Assembly: GCF_003012735.1 (NCBI RefSeq)
Contig: NZ_PXYI01000002.1
Coordinates: forward strand, 822,611-886,610
From: Allosphingosinicella deserti
Lineage (GTDB): Bacteria > Pseudomonadota > Alphaproteobacteria > Sphingomonadales > Sphingomonadaceae
Direction of reading: 5' to 3'
Length of the DNA stretch: 64,000 nt
Shown here: piece after piece, positions 47,072 through 57,030 of the stretch
How the letters are laid out: each line of letters opens with the position of its first letter
Position numbering within the stretch: position 1 is the first letter of the stretch
Position numbers and translations under genes: made by a program
The notes under the pieces: model-generated
What the model was told of the DNA's origin: nothing
What the model saw: only the letters and a program-made list of their open reading frames with translations
Database searches by the model: none

Positions 47072-49795
47072 ATGTCGGTGATCGGAAGCCTCATTCGCTT
47101 CGTATTTGGCGGCCGGTGGGGAAAGAAGCGGCAGCTCTTCTATTTCGAAGACATACTTCCGTACGAACTCGCCGCAATCAACGAACGGCGGGCGAGAAAG
47201 CAATCGCCAAAGGGTCCGGTGGTCGCACTCGAATCGGGCGATCGTCCCGAGTTCGGAGAACCGCGCGCTCCCATCTTTGTGGACTGGCTGGAAGGCAGCG
47301 ATCGCTACGTCGAGGCGCAGCACCTTCGAAAGCAAGGAGACGAATACTCCCGACGGCGCGCGGGCCCCGAGGCCGAGCCGCGCTCGCCGGACCCAGGCAA
47401 GCTGTTCTTCGACGCAAGTACTCTTCGGGGAGGGCTCTTGAATCGCTCTTCCGTTGGCACCTCCGCGAATCCAGGAGGTCACGGAGGCGCCGGTGTGAAC
47501 GGCGCAGGCGATGGGCATCGAAACGGCGGGCTCCCGCCCAATTATTTCGGTTTCGACGGCAAGAACCCAGACAAGGGGAAGATGCGACCGCGGCCTGTAC
47601 CGTGCACGGCCACTGGACTGGCCTTGTCAGGCGGTGGCATTCGTTCGGCGGCGGTGTGCCTCGGCGCATTGCAGGCCCTCGACCAAGATGGGCGGCTCGA
47701 CGCCGTGGATTATCTGTCGACGGTCTCGGGAGGGGGCTATATCGGCGCTTCCGCGAGTGCGGCATTATCGAGAACGGGAGGTGGCCACTTCCCGTTCGGA
47801 GGCGATGTCGCCGACACGCCCGAGCTGGCGCATCTGCGCAATTACTCCAATTACCTGATGCCGAGGGGGCGCAGTCGGCTGCGCAATGTTGGCGAAGTTG
47901 TGGTGCTGGTGCTCCGCGGCCTTGTCGCGAACCTTTTCATGGCCCTTTCCTTTCTGCTGCTCGCGGCAGGCCTGTCCCTTCTGCTCCTCCCGCTGCTTGG
48001 CGCCAATCCGTGGGCGCCGGTGCTCTGGTCGGCCGCTGCGCTGGCCGTGCTTCTGCTCGTTTGGGCGGCGCTTCGCGCTGTTGCAGCGCTCGACTGGCTC
48101 ACCGGCGACACGCGAGGCGCACTGCTCAGGTCCGCCCATGCACTGCTGCTGGCAGGAATCGCTCTTGCCTTCATCGCAGCACAGCCTGGGGCGGTTCAGA
48201 CGTTCCGATCCCTCTTGGTCGACCGTTCGCTGGCCGAATTGTTGTTGATGACCAACGGAGTCGGCCCGGCACTGGCTACGCTCGCCGCATTGGTGTCCGC
48301 ATTCTCCGGCGCCATCGGCCGCTACCTGGAGACGAGTCGACGCAGCAGGCGTGTCCGGACCTTCGTCCTGCGTGGTGCCAGTCAGCTCGCGCTCGCCGCC
48401 GCGTCGCTGGTCTTGCCCCTCGCCCTATGGTGCGTCTTTCTGTGGCTTTGCGCCACTGCGAGCGACAATTTCCTGATCAGGGCGACAGACGGGTTGGCGC
48501 GTGACCTGCTCTCACCAGCGTCCCGATGGCCAAGCCTGACATTGCTGACGCGAGTCCAGGACTCGCCCGCCGCCATCTACTTGGCCCTCGGCCTTGCCGG
48601 CGTCGCTGGCCAGGTGGCGCTCACTCCCAACGCCTACTCGCTTCACCGCCTTTACCGGGACCGGCTCAGCAAGGCCTTCCTGTTCAAGAGCGTGCCAGGA
48701 AACGTCTGGCGCGAACCGAAGGCGCTGGACGGCATAAAGCTGTCCGATCTCGCAGCATCGAACGGCCCGTACCCGATCATCAATGCCGCGATGAACGTTC
48801 AAGGGTCTGCAGAAGCAAATCGTCGCGGGCGGGATGCCGATTTTTTCATTTTCACGCCGGGCTTCGTCGGCAGCGATCTCACCTCCTATGCGGCCGCAGC
48901 GCCAAGTGGAATTGCGGCTTACGCCGGTGCGTTGCACATGGAGCGCATCGACCCGAGGCTCGATCTCGCCACGGCGATGGCGATCTCGGGTGCCGCCATT
49001 TCAGCCAACATGGGATCGAGCACCGTCAGGTTGATGTCCCCGACATTGGCCCTGCTAAACGTTCGACTCGGCTATTGGATGATCAATCCTCGAAGCCTCG
49101 CAGGGGGCGGCAAGGTCAGCAATGCGTTGCTCGGAATCACGCGCGGGGTCTACGAAAGCTTGTTCCTGCTTCGCGAGATGCTCAACCTTCATGATGAGAG
49201 GAGCAGCCATATCGTGCTGACCGACGGCGGCCATATTGAGAATCTCGGCCTTTACGAACTGCTCAAGCGCGGCTGCGAGCTGATCGTCGCGATCGACGCC
49301 GAGGCAGATCCGACCTTGTCTTTCGGTTCGCTTCTGAAGCTCGAACGATACGCGCGCATTGATCTTGGCGTTCGCATCGTCCTCCCTTGGGAGGAGATGG
49401 CGGAGAAGGCTCGGAAGACGTCCGAGGATATCCTCGCCGGAACACGCACCTGCGAGTTCGGACCACATTGCGCGGTCGGGCGGATCATTTACCAGAATGG
49501 CAGTGAAGGCATTCTTCTCTATTTCAAATCGACGCTTACCGGCGACGAGAAGGACTATGTGATCGACTACAAGAAGCGGAATGCCGACTTTCCACACGAG
49601 ACAACCGGTGACCAGTTTTTTACCGAAGAGCAATTCGAGATGTATCGCGCTCTCGGTTTCCATATGGTCTCCGGCTTTCTCGACGGCTCTGACGAGTTCG
49701 TCTGCACCACGCGGTGGCGGCCGAACGCGGATGCCGACGCACTGCGCCAGCGCATTCTGTCGCTCCTGCCGCGCCGCCATTCCGGCACCCGATAA
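47072..49795 (+). CDS. Patatin-like phospholipase with a membrane insert
   Basis: A 907-aa protein from the ATG at 47072 (ggggg site upstream; ATG 47006 is an alternative). The patatin elements are the oxyanion loop GGGIRS at 187-192, the nucleophile Ser219 in STVSGGGY, and the catalytic Asp718 in LTDGGHIENLGLYE. Between Ser and Asp lie several hydrophobic segments (about 275-340, 350-372, 385-415, 430-465 and 490-515), so the lipase domain is split by a multi-pass membrane region. Patatins hydrolyse membrane phospholipids. The protein probably sits in the inner membrane. It stands alone in its transcription unit or with the lipoprotein gene 488 bases downstream. Confidence 0.85.
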   Translation: MSVIGSLIRFVFGGRWGKKRQLFYFEDILPYELAAINERRARKQSPKGPVVALESGDRPEFGEPRAPIFVDWLEGSDRYVEAQHLRKQGDEYSRRRAGPEAEPRSPDPGKLFFDASTLRGGLLNRSSVGTSANPGGHGGAGVNGAGDGHRNGGLPPNYFGFDGKNPDKGKMRPRPVPCTATGLALSGGGIRSAAVCLGALQALDQDGRLDAVDYLSTVSGGGYIGASASAALSRTGGGHFPFGGDVADTPELAHLRNYSNYLMPRGRSRLRNVGEVVVLVLRGLVANLFMALSFLLLAAGLSLLLLPLLGANPWAPVLWSAAALAVLLLVWAALRAVAALDWLTGDTRGALLRSAHALLLAGIALAFIAAQPGAVQTFRSLLVDRSLAELLLMTNGVGPALATLAALVSAFSGAIGRYLETSRRSRRVRTFVLRGASQLALAAASLVLPLALWCVFLWLCATASDNFLIRATDGLARDLLSPASRWPSLTLLTRVQDSPAAIYLALGLAGVAGQVALTPNAYSLHRLYRDRLSKAFLFKSVPGNVWREPKALDGIKLSDLAASNGPYPIINAAMNVQGSAEANRRGRDADFFIFTPGFVGSDLTSYAAAAPSGIAAYAGALHMERIDPRLDLATAMAISGAAISANMGSSTVRLMSPTLALLNVRLGYWMINPRSLAGGGKVSNALLGITRGVYESLFLLREMLNLHDERSSHIVLTDGGHIENLGLYELLKRGCELIVAIDAEADPTLSFGSLLKLERYARIDLGVRIVLPWEEMAEKARKTSEDILAGTRTCEFGPHCAVGRIIYQNGSEGILLYFKSTLTGDEKDYVIDYKKRNADFPHETTGDQFFTEEQFEMYRALGFHMVSGFLDGSDEFVCTTRWRPNADADALRQRILSLLPRRHSGTR

Positions 49796-50283
49796 GACCA
49801 AGAGCGGTCACGTACAGTCTGCAGGTCGCCCGGGTCGTCCCGCTGGCAAGCACGCTGTTCCTCCTGTCGGGCTCGTGGCCGAGCAAGACGGTCTTGTCCT
49901 TGGGAGCGCCGTCGTGGCGCGGGACGCCGCATTGCATCGCCTCGAGCCGAGACAGCGGCCGGCCGGGCGCGTCCTTTTCCTCGGCTTGTGGGACAACGAC
50001 CTGCATCCGAGGCAGCCGGCATCTTGATCGCCGATTGCGATTGCCGCGGGTCCGCGCCCTCGAAACGTAGGCGTAGGCACACGTAGTACGCGCCTCTAGA
50101 TGTCATGTGTCCTTGGGTGTTGTGGCCGACCGTATTCGAACTACCACGATAAGCTGGGGGCGACGCGCACAACTTCTGAGTTGGAGTTTTCGCTTGGGCT
50201 TGGTGCGGGCAGGATTGCCAATTAATTTCCCTGCTGGCAACATCATGAAATCGATTCGCATGTCGCCGGGGGGAGAAAATGTG
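49796..50283. other. Intergenic region between patatin and lipoprotein genes
   Basis: About 490 bases with no gene I can support. Open frames exist on both strands at 49620-50080 but carry no motif and are Arg/Pro-rich. The lipoprotein frame is open from 50107, but its extra residues lack coding character and are followed by a clear ribosome site and signal peptide. Confidence 0.5.
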
Positions 50284-51816
50284 ATGCGACTTCTAGCTCT
50301 TTTGTGCCTTTCTACGATCGCTGGTGGTTGCGCCGCCTCGCTGCATAAGACGGATAAGGTTTCGACCGACTATAATCGAGTGTTCGCAAACTCGCGAAAT
50401 GAGGGCGTTCTGCTGAACATTTTGCGTGCTTGGGCGCGTGAGCCATTGCAGTTCTCGACCATGGGGGCAGTGAATGGAACGGTGCGCAGCACCGCCTCGA
50501 TCGCTATTCCATTCAACAACATCCTGCTTGGAGGGGATGAGTCGATAAATCCCACTGTGACATTTGGTGGAGGGATCAATCCGAGTGTAACAATTGTGCC
50601 TCTCTCGAGCAAGGAATTCACCCAGGGGATCCTACGTCCCTTGGGCGGTGAGACAATGGATCATTTCCTGAGCCAGCGTTGGGACCGGCGGTTGGTGCTC
50701 CCGTTGATGATCGGCGGCGTAAGTTGTTCCAACGGTTCGGTCGTGATCAACGGGGGATCGGATCCGCATCTGAATTGGGATTTCGTCGAGGCTGCCGAGC
50801 ACGCTGACGGCTTCTCTCTTTCACAGACGTCGCCTGCTCCCTTTGCCGCCCTGAGAATGTCCGCTGAGAAGGCCGCGGTGGTGTTGAAGGACGGACTCGG
50901 GGAAGGGAAGACAGTGACCGCCATCACGCCGTACGACGAGTGGCAGGCTCAACGGTTGAACGGCAGGCGCCACGAAGCCCAGGCTAGCCTTGGTGACCAG
51001 GTTGTTGTGGAGATCGCGAAGAAGGGTTCGCCTAAGATCGAGGGATTCTCCCTGAATTCGGTGTGCGCCGCCGAGCCGGCCGCCGACCAGAAGGGCACCC
51101 ACGTCACTGCGGCATCCATCCTGCCTGGCCGCGTCGCAGCGCATGACGAGCCGTCGGCGGGAGCGAAATCGTCCCATGGTCTCAACGTGCCGCATCAGGA
51201 AGAGCTTCTGCTCCGCTCCGTTGAGTCGATCTTTTACTACCTCGCCGAAATCACTCGTCTTAACCTCGAGGCAGATTACAGACGATGCGGCATCCTGCGG
51301 CCTCAAGCGCATCAGGAGAGCGCCCGGCAGCTTCTGAAGCGCGAGCACGACGCGCGCGTCGAGATCATCGACCGGATGCATGCGAGAGCTTCGAGCGCGG
51401 CTGCAATGGCCCGGGAGGAAATGCAGGCGGCCGCAGCCAAAGGTCCGGATGCAGGCGGTCTGCACAAGAAGGCTGAGCTTGAGCAGGCTCGCGCAGATGC
51501 ACTTGCGATAACGTTGGAAGCGGCAAAGAACGGGTCGTCCGACGACCCCGACGCCATGTTTTCTGTCGAGGACGGAATCATAGGACCCCAAGATTTCTTC
51601 CGCATCCGCATGGCGTGCGAGCATGAGGCGCCGCCGCTCAGGACCGCCGTGTCGACGACCTTTCAAGGGCGCGATTACTACATTCTGCATGGCGGTTCCG
51701 CAGACCCCGGCGACAGGACCTTGGAAGTTCTCTCATTCCTGAGCGTCCTTATCGCGCTTCAGACCAGCGAGAGCAGCATCCAGGCAGCGAGTCCCATTAT
51801 CGCCATCGCACCATGA
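50284..51816 (+). CDS. Large lipoprotein of unknown function
   Basis: A 510-aa lipoprotein. ATG at 50284 has a gggggag site about 9 bases upstream. The signal peptide MRLLALLCLSTIAGG ends in a lipobox (AGG-Cys17). A strand-rich N-terminal half (FNNILLGGDESINPTVTFGG) is followed by a helical, probably coiled-coil region at about 335-435 (REHDARVEIIDRMHARASSA). It is likely anchored in the outer membrane facing the periplasm. I do not recognise the family. It may function with the upstream phospholipase, but they are 488 bases apart. Confidence 0.78.
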   Translation: MRLLALLCLSTIAGGCAASLHKTDKVSTDYNRVFANSRNEGVLLNILRAWAREPLQFSTMGAVNGTVRSTASIAIPFNNILLGGDESINPTVTFGGGINPSVTIVPLSSKEFTQGILRPLGGETMDHFLSQRWDRRLVLPLMIGGVSCSNGSVVINGGSDPHLNWDFVEAAEHADGFSLSQTSPAPFAALRMSAEKAAVVLKDGLGEGKTVTAITPYDEWQAQRLNGRRHEAQASLGDQVVVEIAKKGSPKIEGFSLNSVCAAEPAADQKGTHVTAASILPGRVAAHDEPSAGAKSSHGLNVPHQEELLLRSVESIFYYLAEITRLNLEADYRRCGILRPQAHQESARQLLKREHDARVEIIDRMHARASSAAAMAREEMQAAAAKGPDAGGLHKKAELEQARADALAITLEAAKNGSSDDPDAMFSVEDGIIGPQDFFRIRMACEHEAPPLRTAVSTTFQGRDYYILHGGSADPGDRTLEVLSFLSVLIALQTSESSIQAASPIIAIAP

Positions 51817-52080
51817 CTCGGCTGCTCATGCCATGCAGTTGTGGCTGGGAGCAAAGGCGCTTCTGGAGCCATCCAGTGCCTGAAGTCGGGAGGCACGGAC
51901 GAGCCAGTGAGTCGATCCGGATCGCCCCATCTGCTGGGCCAGAGAGTCCGGAGATGACGTTCTGATCGCGCCGTATGTGAGCTCATCCCCGCGGCTGCGG
52001 GTTGGAAGAGGAAAGGAGGCTCGCCGCTTGTGAGCGACGGGTGCGGAAAGTCCGCGCCGGCTCGTTTGCGGAGACCCTCC

Positions 52081-54207
52081 ATGATCAGGACTATCCCTCT
52101 TAATAAACTTCTCGCCTCCACTCGCAACGTTCGGCGGCGTGGCGATGCGCAAGCGGACGCGCAGCTCAAGGCCGACATCGAGGCCCGCGGCCTGCTCCAG
52201 AATCTTGTGGTGACGCCGGTGGCAAAGCCAAGGGGCCGCTTCGCGGTGGAAGCCGGGGAGCGGCGCAGGCGCGCGCTGCAGGCGCTTGCCGATGAGGGCA
52301 AGCTGGACCAGGCGCACGGCGTGCCATGCCTCGTTCTGGAGGTCGGAACCATCCCGCCCGAGGAAGCGAGCGTCGCCGAGAATTTCCAGCGCCTCTCGAT
52401 GAATCCGGCGGACGAATGCCTTGCCTTCCGGCAGCTTATCGCCAGCGGTACGGACGTCGAGAGCATCGCGCGCAGGTTCGGGCTCACCACCCGTTTCGTG
52501 GAGGGGCGGCTCCGGCTCGCGGATCTGGCGCCGGTCGTCTTCCAGGCGCTCGGGTCCGGCGAGATCGGCCTCGAGGTGGCCAAGGCCTATGCCGTGACCG
52601 GCGATCGCGAGCGGCAGGCCTGGGTCTTCGAGCAGATCGGCAACAGCTATGGCGGCGCCCAGCCTGACAGCGTCCGCCGGATGATGACGCAGGCGACCGC
52701 AAGCGGCGCGGACCGACGGGCCCGGTTTGTCGGCGAGAATGCCTATGTGGCGGCCGGCGGCCGCGTGGAACGGGACCTCTTCTCGGGCGAGGCGGCAGCG
52801 CGCTGGCTGGACGTACCCTTGCTCGAGCGCCTCGCGACCGAGAAGCTGGAAGCGATCGCGGCGGACGAAGCCTCCGGAGCCGGGCTCGCCTGGGTGCGGC
52901 CAACGCTCGCCGAGTGGATCGGGCACAGCCTTGCGAGCGGGCTCGAGCGAATCCCGGCCGAGCCGGCGACGCTCACCGATGCCGAGATGGAGCGCGTGGC
53001 GGCGCTTCAGGAGGAGTTCGACGCGCTTGCCGAACTGGTCGATGGTGCAGAGGCGTCGGAGGAGGCGAGGCAGGATGCCGAAGACCGGATGGCCATGCTG
53101 CACAAGGAGATGAGGGCGCTCACCGACAAGCCACCAATGCTTCCGGCGGCGCTGCGCGAGCAGGCCGGTACGTTCCTCCTGCTCGACGAGGAGGGCAGGC
53201 CTACCCTGCATGATGTCTTCTACAAGGAAGCCGCCGACCCGGACGGCGGCGGCGAAGCCGGGGAGACGCGGGTGGATGGTGCCGCGATACCTTGCGACCC
53301 TGCAGCGGCAGTTGCGGAGACTGGACCTGCGCTCTCGCAGCGTCTCCTTGGCGAATTGTCCATGCAGCGCCGGGACATCCTCGCTGTACACATCGTCATG
53401 GATCCAGCGCTTGCGCTCGATCTCGCGACCTTCCTGATGGTCGACGGGGAGACGGGCTGTGTTTCGGAGAGAAGCGGCTTCTCGCTGAGGGCCTCGCGGC
53501 CTGCCGATCCGATGCCGGATTTCTGCACGGCGGACGCTCCGGCGACGATGAAGCTTGCCGGGATCGTCGAGAGCCTGGACCGGACTTGGGCCGAGGGGGA
53601 CACGCGCGGGACACGCTTCGATGCATTCCGCTCCCTGAGCTCCGAGGCGCGGATGGCGTGGCTCGCTTACGCCGTTGCCCGTACCCCCGAGGCGAGCATC
53701 GGCACGCGGGGCGCGGGCTGCGCGTTCCACGACCACCTTTCCGCGCTGCTCGGGATCGACCTCGCACGCTGGTGGCGGCCGACAGGCATGAACTTCTTCG
53801 ACCGCGTGCCGAAAAGCGTCACGCTCGCCGCCCTCGCCGAGATCGGTGGACCGGCGCTCTCCGCCCGCTATGCCAACACCAGGAAAGCCGAGCTTGCGCA
53901 GAGCTGCGAACGTATCTTCGCGGGCGACTTCATCGGTGACGTCGAAGTGAAGGCGGCGGCTTTGGCCTGGGTGCCGGACGCAATGCGATTCGCGGCGGCT
54001 GCGGATCAGCAGGAGGAGGCCGATGTCCCTCCCTGGGAAGAGCGGCCAACTACCGGTCTTGCGGGCGCAGGCGACGCACCGGCGCTGGAGGCGCTCTGGG
54101 GGTCGGCTGCCGACGGGTCTGAATTCGGGGCGGCTAGCGGGGAGGGCGATCCCGGCGAGGAGAGGGAAGGCAGCGGCTTGATGTGCGGGATCGAGGAAGC
54201 AGCCTGA
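52081..54207 (+). CDS. ParB-like partition/regulatory protein
   Basis: A 708-aa protein typical of alphaproteobacterial plasmids and integrative elements. Residues about 1-110 form a ParB/Srx-type domain (IPLNKLLASTRNVRR, then RFAVEAGERRRRALQALADE). A KorB-like helix-turn-helix region follows (about 115-190; VESIARRFGLTTRFVEGRLR). The long C-terminal half is family-specific and ends in an acidic tail. ATG at 52081 has a ggag site 8 bases upstream. ParA is not adjacent, unlike in chromosomal parAB. The role is probably element maintenance or gene regulation. Confidence 0.85.
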   Translation: MIRTIPLNKLLASTRNVRRRGDAQADAQLKADIEARGLLQNLVVTPVAKPRGRFAVEAGERRRRALQALADEGKLDQAHGVPCLVLEVGTIPPEEASVAENFQRLSMNPADECLAFRQLIASGTDVESIARRFGLTTRFVEGRLRLADLAPVVFQALGSGEIGLEVAKAYAVTGDRERQAWVFEQIGNSYGGAQPDSVRRMMTQATASGADRRARFVGENAYVAAGGRVERDLFSGEAAARWLDVPLLERLATEKLEAIAADEASGAGLAWVRPTLAEWIGHSLASGLERIPAEPATLTDAEMERVAALQEEFDALAELVDGAEASEEARQDAEDRMAMLHKEMRALTDKPPMLPAALREQAGTFLLLDEEGRPTLHDVFYKEAADPDGGGEAGETRVDGAAIPCDPAAAVAETGPALSQRLLGELSMQRRDILAVHIVMDPALALDLATFLMVDGETGCVSERSGFSLRASRPADPMPDFCTADAPATMKLAGIVESLDRTWAEGDTRGTRFDAFRSLSSEARMAWLAYAVARTPEASIGTRGAGCAFHDHLSALLGIDLARWWRPTGMNFFDRVPKSVTLAALAEIGGPALSARYANTRKAELAQSCERIFAGDFIGDVEVKAAALAWVPDAMRFAAAADQQEEADVPPWEERPTTGLAGAGDAPALEALWGSAADGSEFGAASGEGDPGEEREGSGLMCGIEEAA

Positions 54208-54222
54208 GAGACTGTTGCTTCC

Positions 54223-54252
54223 GCGGGCGCTTCTCCCCGGGGGAGCGCCCGC
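54223..54252 (+). terminator. GC-rich hairpin after the parB-like gene
   Basis: Stem gcgggcgct (54223-54231) pairs perfectly with agcgcccgc (54244-54252) around a 12-base loop, 15 bases after the stop codon. There is no T-run, so it may be a Rho-independent terminator of weak type or another structured RNA element. Confidence 0.45.
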
Positions 54253-54647
54253 ATCCCGCTCAGCACCGGCTGGGGGCGGCGACCGGATTTTGTCAAAAGT
54301 GGCCGCAGGGATCGTCCAACGGGATATGCAGACGCTCCCCACTTTCCGCCGCGATCGACCTGGCACATGGGTGTCGCCGAGATGCCTCCCTGAAGGACCT
54401 GCCTCCACCCGTCCGGACGGGCGGCAGGCCGTTCACAGGAGATCGGCAATCGTCACCCCACCGCCGGCAGATCGTCGCCCGGGATCCCCGCCGTCCCCAA
54501 CCCGTGTTGAGCAACACTGCCCTCTGCGTGCCGCGTCAGTTCCGCGCGGCAGGGGGCTCTCACTCGAGCTTCCCATTCAGCGCGCGCGTCCGGCGCGAGA
54601 GGGCGCCCTGACCCGGCGCCGCATCCCCGCAACCCACCGGCCGTCGG

Positions 54648-54703
54648 CCCGTGTTGCCCCGCTTGGCGGGGCTGCCCGCGCCGGCCTCGGCCGGAGGTTT
54701 CCC
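54648..54703 (+). repeat. Shared GC-rich leader repeat, copy A (before DUF2493 gene)
   Basis: Starts cccgtgttgcc and contains ggctgcccgcgccggcctcg and ggtttccc, in the same order as a copy 58390-58439 upstream of ssb. It lies about 90 bases upstream of the start codon. Confidence 0.7.
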
Positions 54704-54795
54704 GCGCTTGCCGCGCGGTGCGGGAGATGCGCTCCGACCGGGTCTTGCGGGCTCCCGTCGCCGGACGGTCCGGCGTCTCAACGGGAGACGTTTCG

Positions 54796-55761
54796 ATGCA
54801 TACCAGCCTTGCCGCACAGCTCGCCCAGCTCGAACTCGGTCACGTCCGTGCCGAACGGATCCGGCCCTGCCGAAGCACCGAGCCGCCCGATCCCGACGCG
54901 GTCACGCAGACGCTCGCTGCGATCTGGTCCGACCTGTTCGCGCTCTTCCCCGACACCGCGCTCGAGGAGGATTCCGAGGAAATCGCCTGGGGTCTGGTCA
55001 ACCTCTTCCATCGTGCCGCGGCCAAGCGCAGCCGCCAGATCGACCGCGCGACCGACGAGATACGGTGTCTGCTCGCCGCCGCCGACGGCTCGGAAGTCAA
55101 TTCCAGCCAGCTCGAGAGCGAGATCGAGCGGGCCCGCTCTGCCGAGGCCGCGATGCTCGGCCTGGAGGCGATGCGCGAGGCGGCGGCCTTCCTCTATTCC
55201 CGCGAAACCGGCTCCTCGTGGCGCCCGGCCGGCGGGTCACGCCTGAACCATGGGGCGTCCTGCACGTCCGCCGTCGTCGACGGCCGCGACTTCCTGCGGG
55301 CCCGCGGCGAAGCCCGCCAGCGGGCCCGAATGCCGGACGGCACGCCTGTGCTGTTCGCCGGCGGCAGGCTGTCCTTCGCCACGGACCTCGAGGCAAAGAC
55401 GTTTGCCAACAACGTCTGGGACACGCTCGACAAGGTGCGCGGACGGGTCGCCGACATGGTCCTCGTCCATGGCGGAGACCACAAGGGCGTCGACCGTCTC
55501 GCCGCTTCCTGGGCCGAGGCGCGCAAGGTGCCGCAGATCGCGTTCGGGCTCGACACCCGCCTTGGCCAGCGTGCCGGTTTCAAGCGCAACGAGCAGATGC
55601 TGTCGCTCAAACCGCGCTGTCTCGTCGCCTTTCCGGGCAGCGGCGTGCTCGAGCGCCTGGTCGTCGACGCCAAGGCGAAGCAGATCGCCGTGGTCGATCG
55701 TCGGGGTCCGCTCGGCACCCATCCCAAGCATGCGGCGCGGCTCGCCGAGGCTGCCGGCTGA
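54796..55761 (+). CDS. DUF2493 (SLOG-like) protein
   Basis: A 321-aa protein. The C-terminal third carries the DUF2493/SLOG nucleotide-binding signature (MVLVHGGDHKGVDRLAASWA, then GQRAGFKRNEQML). This Rossmann-like family is common on plasmids and integrative elements next to parB, ardC and ssb genes and is proposed to bind nucleotides or nucleotide-like ligands. The N-terminal 170 residues are helical and family-specific. ATG at 54796 has a ggag site 8 bases upstream. Confidence 0.85.
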   Translation: MHTSLAAQLAQLELGHVRAERIRPCRSTEPPDPDAVTQTLAAIWSDLFALFPDTALEEDSEEIAWGLVNLFHRAAAKRSRQIDRATDEIRCLLAAADGSEVNSSQLESEIERARSAEAAMLGLEAMREAAAFLYSRETGSSWRPAGGSRLNHGASCTSAVVDGRDFLRARGEARQRARMPDGTPVLFAGGRLSFATDLEAKTFANNVWDTLDKVRGRVADMVLVHGGDHKGVDRLAASWAEARKVPQIAFGLDTRLGQRAGFKRNEQMLSLKPRCLVAFPGSGVLERLVVDAKAKQIAVVDRRGPLGTHPKHAARLAEAAG

Positions 55762-56118
55762 CCGGTTCGCCGGACCTGCCTCGGGCCGGTCCGGCTGCTC
55801 CCGCATGGACGCCAATAGCAAGCACGCACGGCGACGCGGATCGCGTTCGAGCACGTGGGAGGGGCCTCGGCACGGATTACGTTAGCGTCGTCGGACGCCG
55901 CTGAGGCGGGTGGGCGTCGCTCTCCTTGGGCCCGCTCCGGTGGGCCGCAACCCGGGCTAGCGCCCGGGTCCTCCACTCCGTTTCGGCCCTTGAGCCTTTC
56001 CATCGCGAAGCCGCGATGGGGCTCGGCGGGTGCGGTCCGCCTCCTGAGCGGACCCGCCGATCCGCTCCTGCGCCCACCCGCTCGGCGGATCCCGGGGCGC
56101 GCTGAAGGAGCGAAGATC
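55762..56118. other. Intergenic leader before the ArdC-like gene
   Basis: About 360 GC-rich bases with several short inverted repeats, for example around ccgcctcctgagcggacccg (56038-56059). No gene is evident. A long leader in front of each gene is a feature of this block. Confidence 0.5.
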
Positions 56119-57030
56119 ATGCGCAAGACACAAGCAGCAACGAGAGCGTCCAGCCTTTACGCCGAGGTCACGGACCGCATCATCGCGGAGCTTGAGGCGG
56201 GGCGATTGCCCTGGGTCCAGCCTTGGGACAGTGCCTCTTGCGGGCCGGCGATGCCGCACAATGGCGGCACCGGACGGCATTATTCGGGGATCAACGTGCT
56301 CATCCTCTGGTCCGCCGTGGTGGAGGGCGGCTATTCTTCGCATCGCTGGCTGACCTTCCGGCAGGCGCTCGCGCTTGGCGGCCATGTCCGCAAGGGCGAG
56401 AAGGGGACGATCGTCTGCTATGCGGACCGGTTCACGCCCAGGGACGAGGCCGAGAAGGCGCGTGACGAGGACGGCCAGGCGAAAGCGGTTGCGTTCCTGA
56501 AGCGCTTCGTCGTCTTCAATGTCGACCAGTGCGACGGCCTGCCGTCGGAGCTCATCGGCGCGCAGGAAGCGCTCGGCGAACGCGAGGCGATTCCCCATGC
56601 CGAGGCGCTGATCGCCGCGACCGGTGCCGAGATCAGGATCGGCGGTGGACTCGCTTTCTATGCGCCCGATCCGGACTTCGTGCAGGTCCCGCCGCAGCAA
56701 TATTACCCCCATCAGATCAACTGGTATCGCACGCTGCTGCACGAGCTCGGCCACTGGACCGGCCATTCGAGCCGGCTCGGCCGCGTCCAGAGCGGGTTTC
56801 TCGGCGGTGCTGCTTACGCGCGGGAGGAACTGGTCGCCGAGCTGACCAGCGCCTTCACCTGCGCCTCCCTAGCCATCCAGCCGACCGTCCGGCATTCGGA
56901 TTATATCGGCGCCTGGCTGGACGTGCTGCGCGGGGATGACAAGGCAATCTTCCGTGCCGCCAGCGCCGCCAGCAAGGCCGCCGATTACCTGCTCGCCTTC
57001 GCGCCGGACCGGGAGAACGGTCATGGATGA
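56119..57030 (+). CDS. ArdC-like antirestriction protein
   Basis: A 303-aa protein. The N-terminal domain (about 10-130; YAEVTDRIIAELEAGRLPWV, then NVLILWSAVVEGGYSSHRWL) is the ArdC ssDNA-binding domain. The C-terminal part is a zincin-like metallopeptidase with HELGH (His208, Glu209, His212) in LLHELGHWTGHSSRL. ArdC proteins protect incoming single-stranded DNA from restriction during conjugation. ATG at 56119 has a strong aaggag site. The gene overlaps the next one by 8 bases. Confidence 0.92.
   Translation: MRKTQAATRASSLYAEVTDRIIAELEAGRLPWVQPWDSASCGPAMPHNGGTGRHYSGINVLILWSAVVEGGYSSHRWLTFRQALALGGHVRKGEKGTIVCYADRFTPRDEAEKARDEDGQAKAVAFLKRFVVFNVDQCDGLPSELIGAQEALGEREAIPHAEALIAATGAEIRIGGGLAFYAPDPDFVQVPPQQYYPHQINWYRTLLHELGHWTGHSSRLGRVQSGFLGGAAYAREELVAELTSAFTCASLAIQPTVRHSDYIGAWLDVLRGDDKAIFRAASAASKAADYLLAFAPDRENGHG

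Larger units (their letters stand above)
54208..54795. other. Leader/intergenic region between parB-like and DUF2493 genes
   Basis: About 590 very GC-rich bases without a convincing gene. It starts with a strong hairpin (54223-54252) and ends with a leader segment (54648-54703) also found upstream of ssb. Confidence 0.55.

Noticed and set aside
49620..50080. Possible transposase fragment in the spacer after the patatin gene
   Set aside because: Frames on both strands are open, but I could identify no transposase motif or inverted repeat ends.
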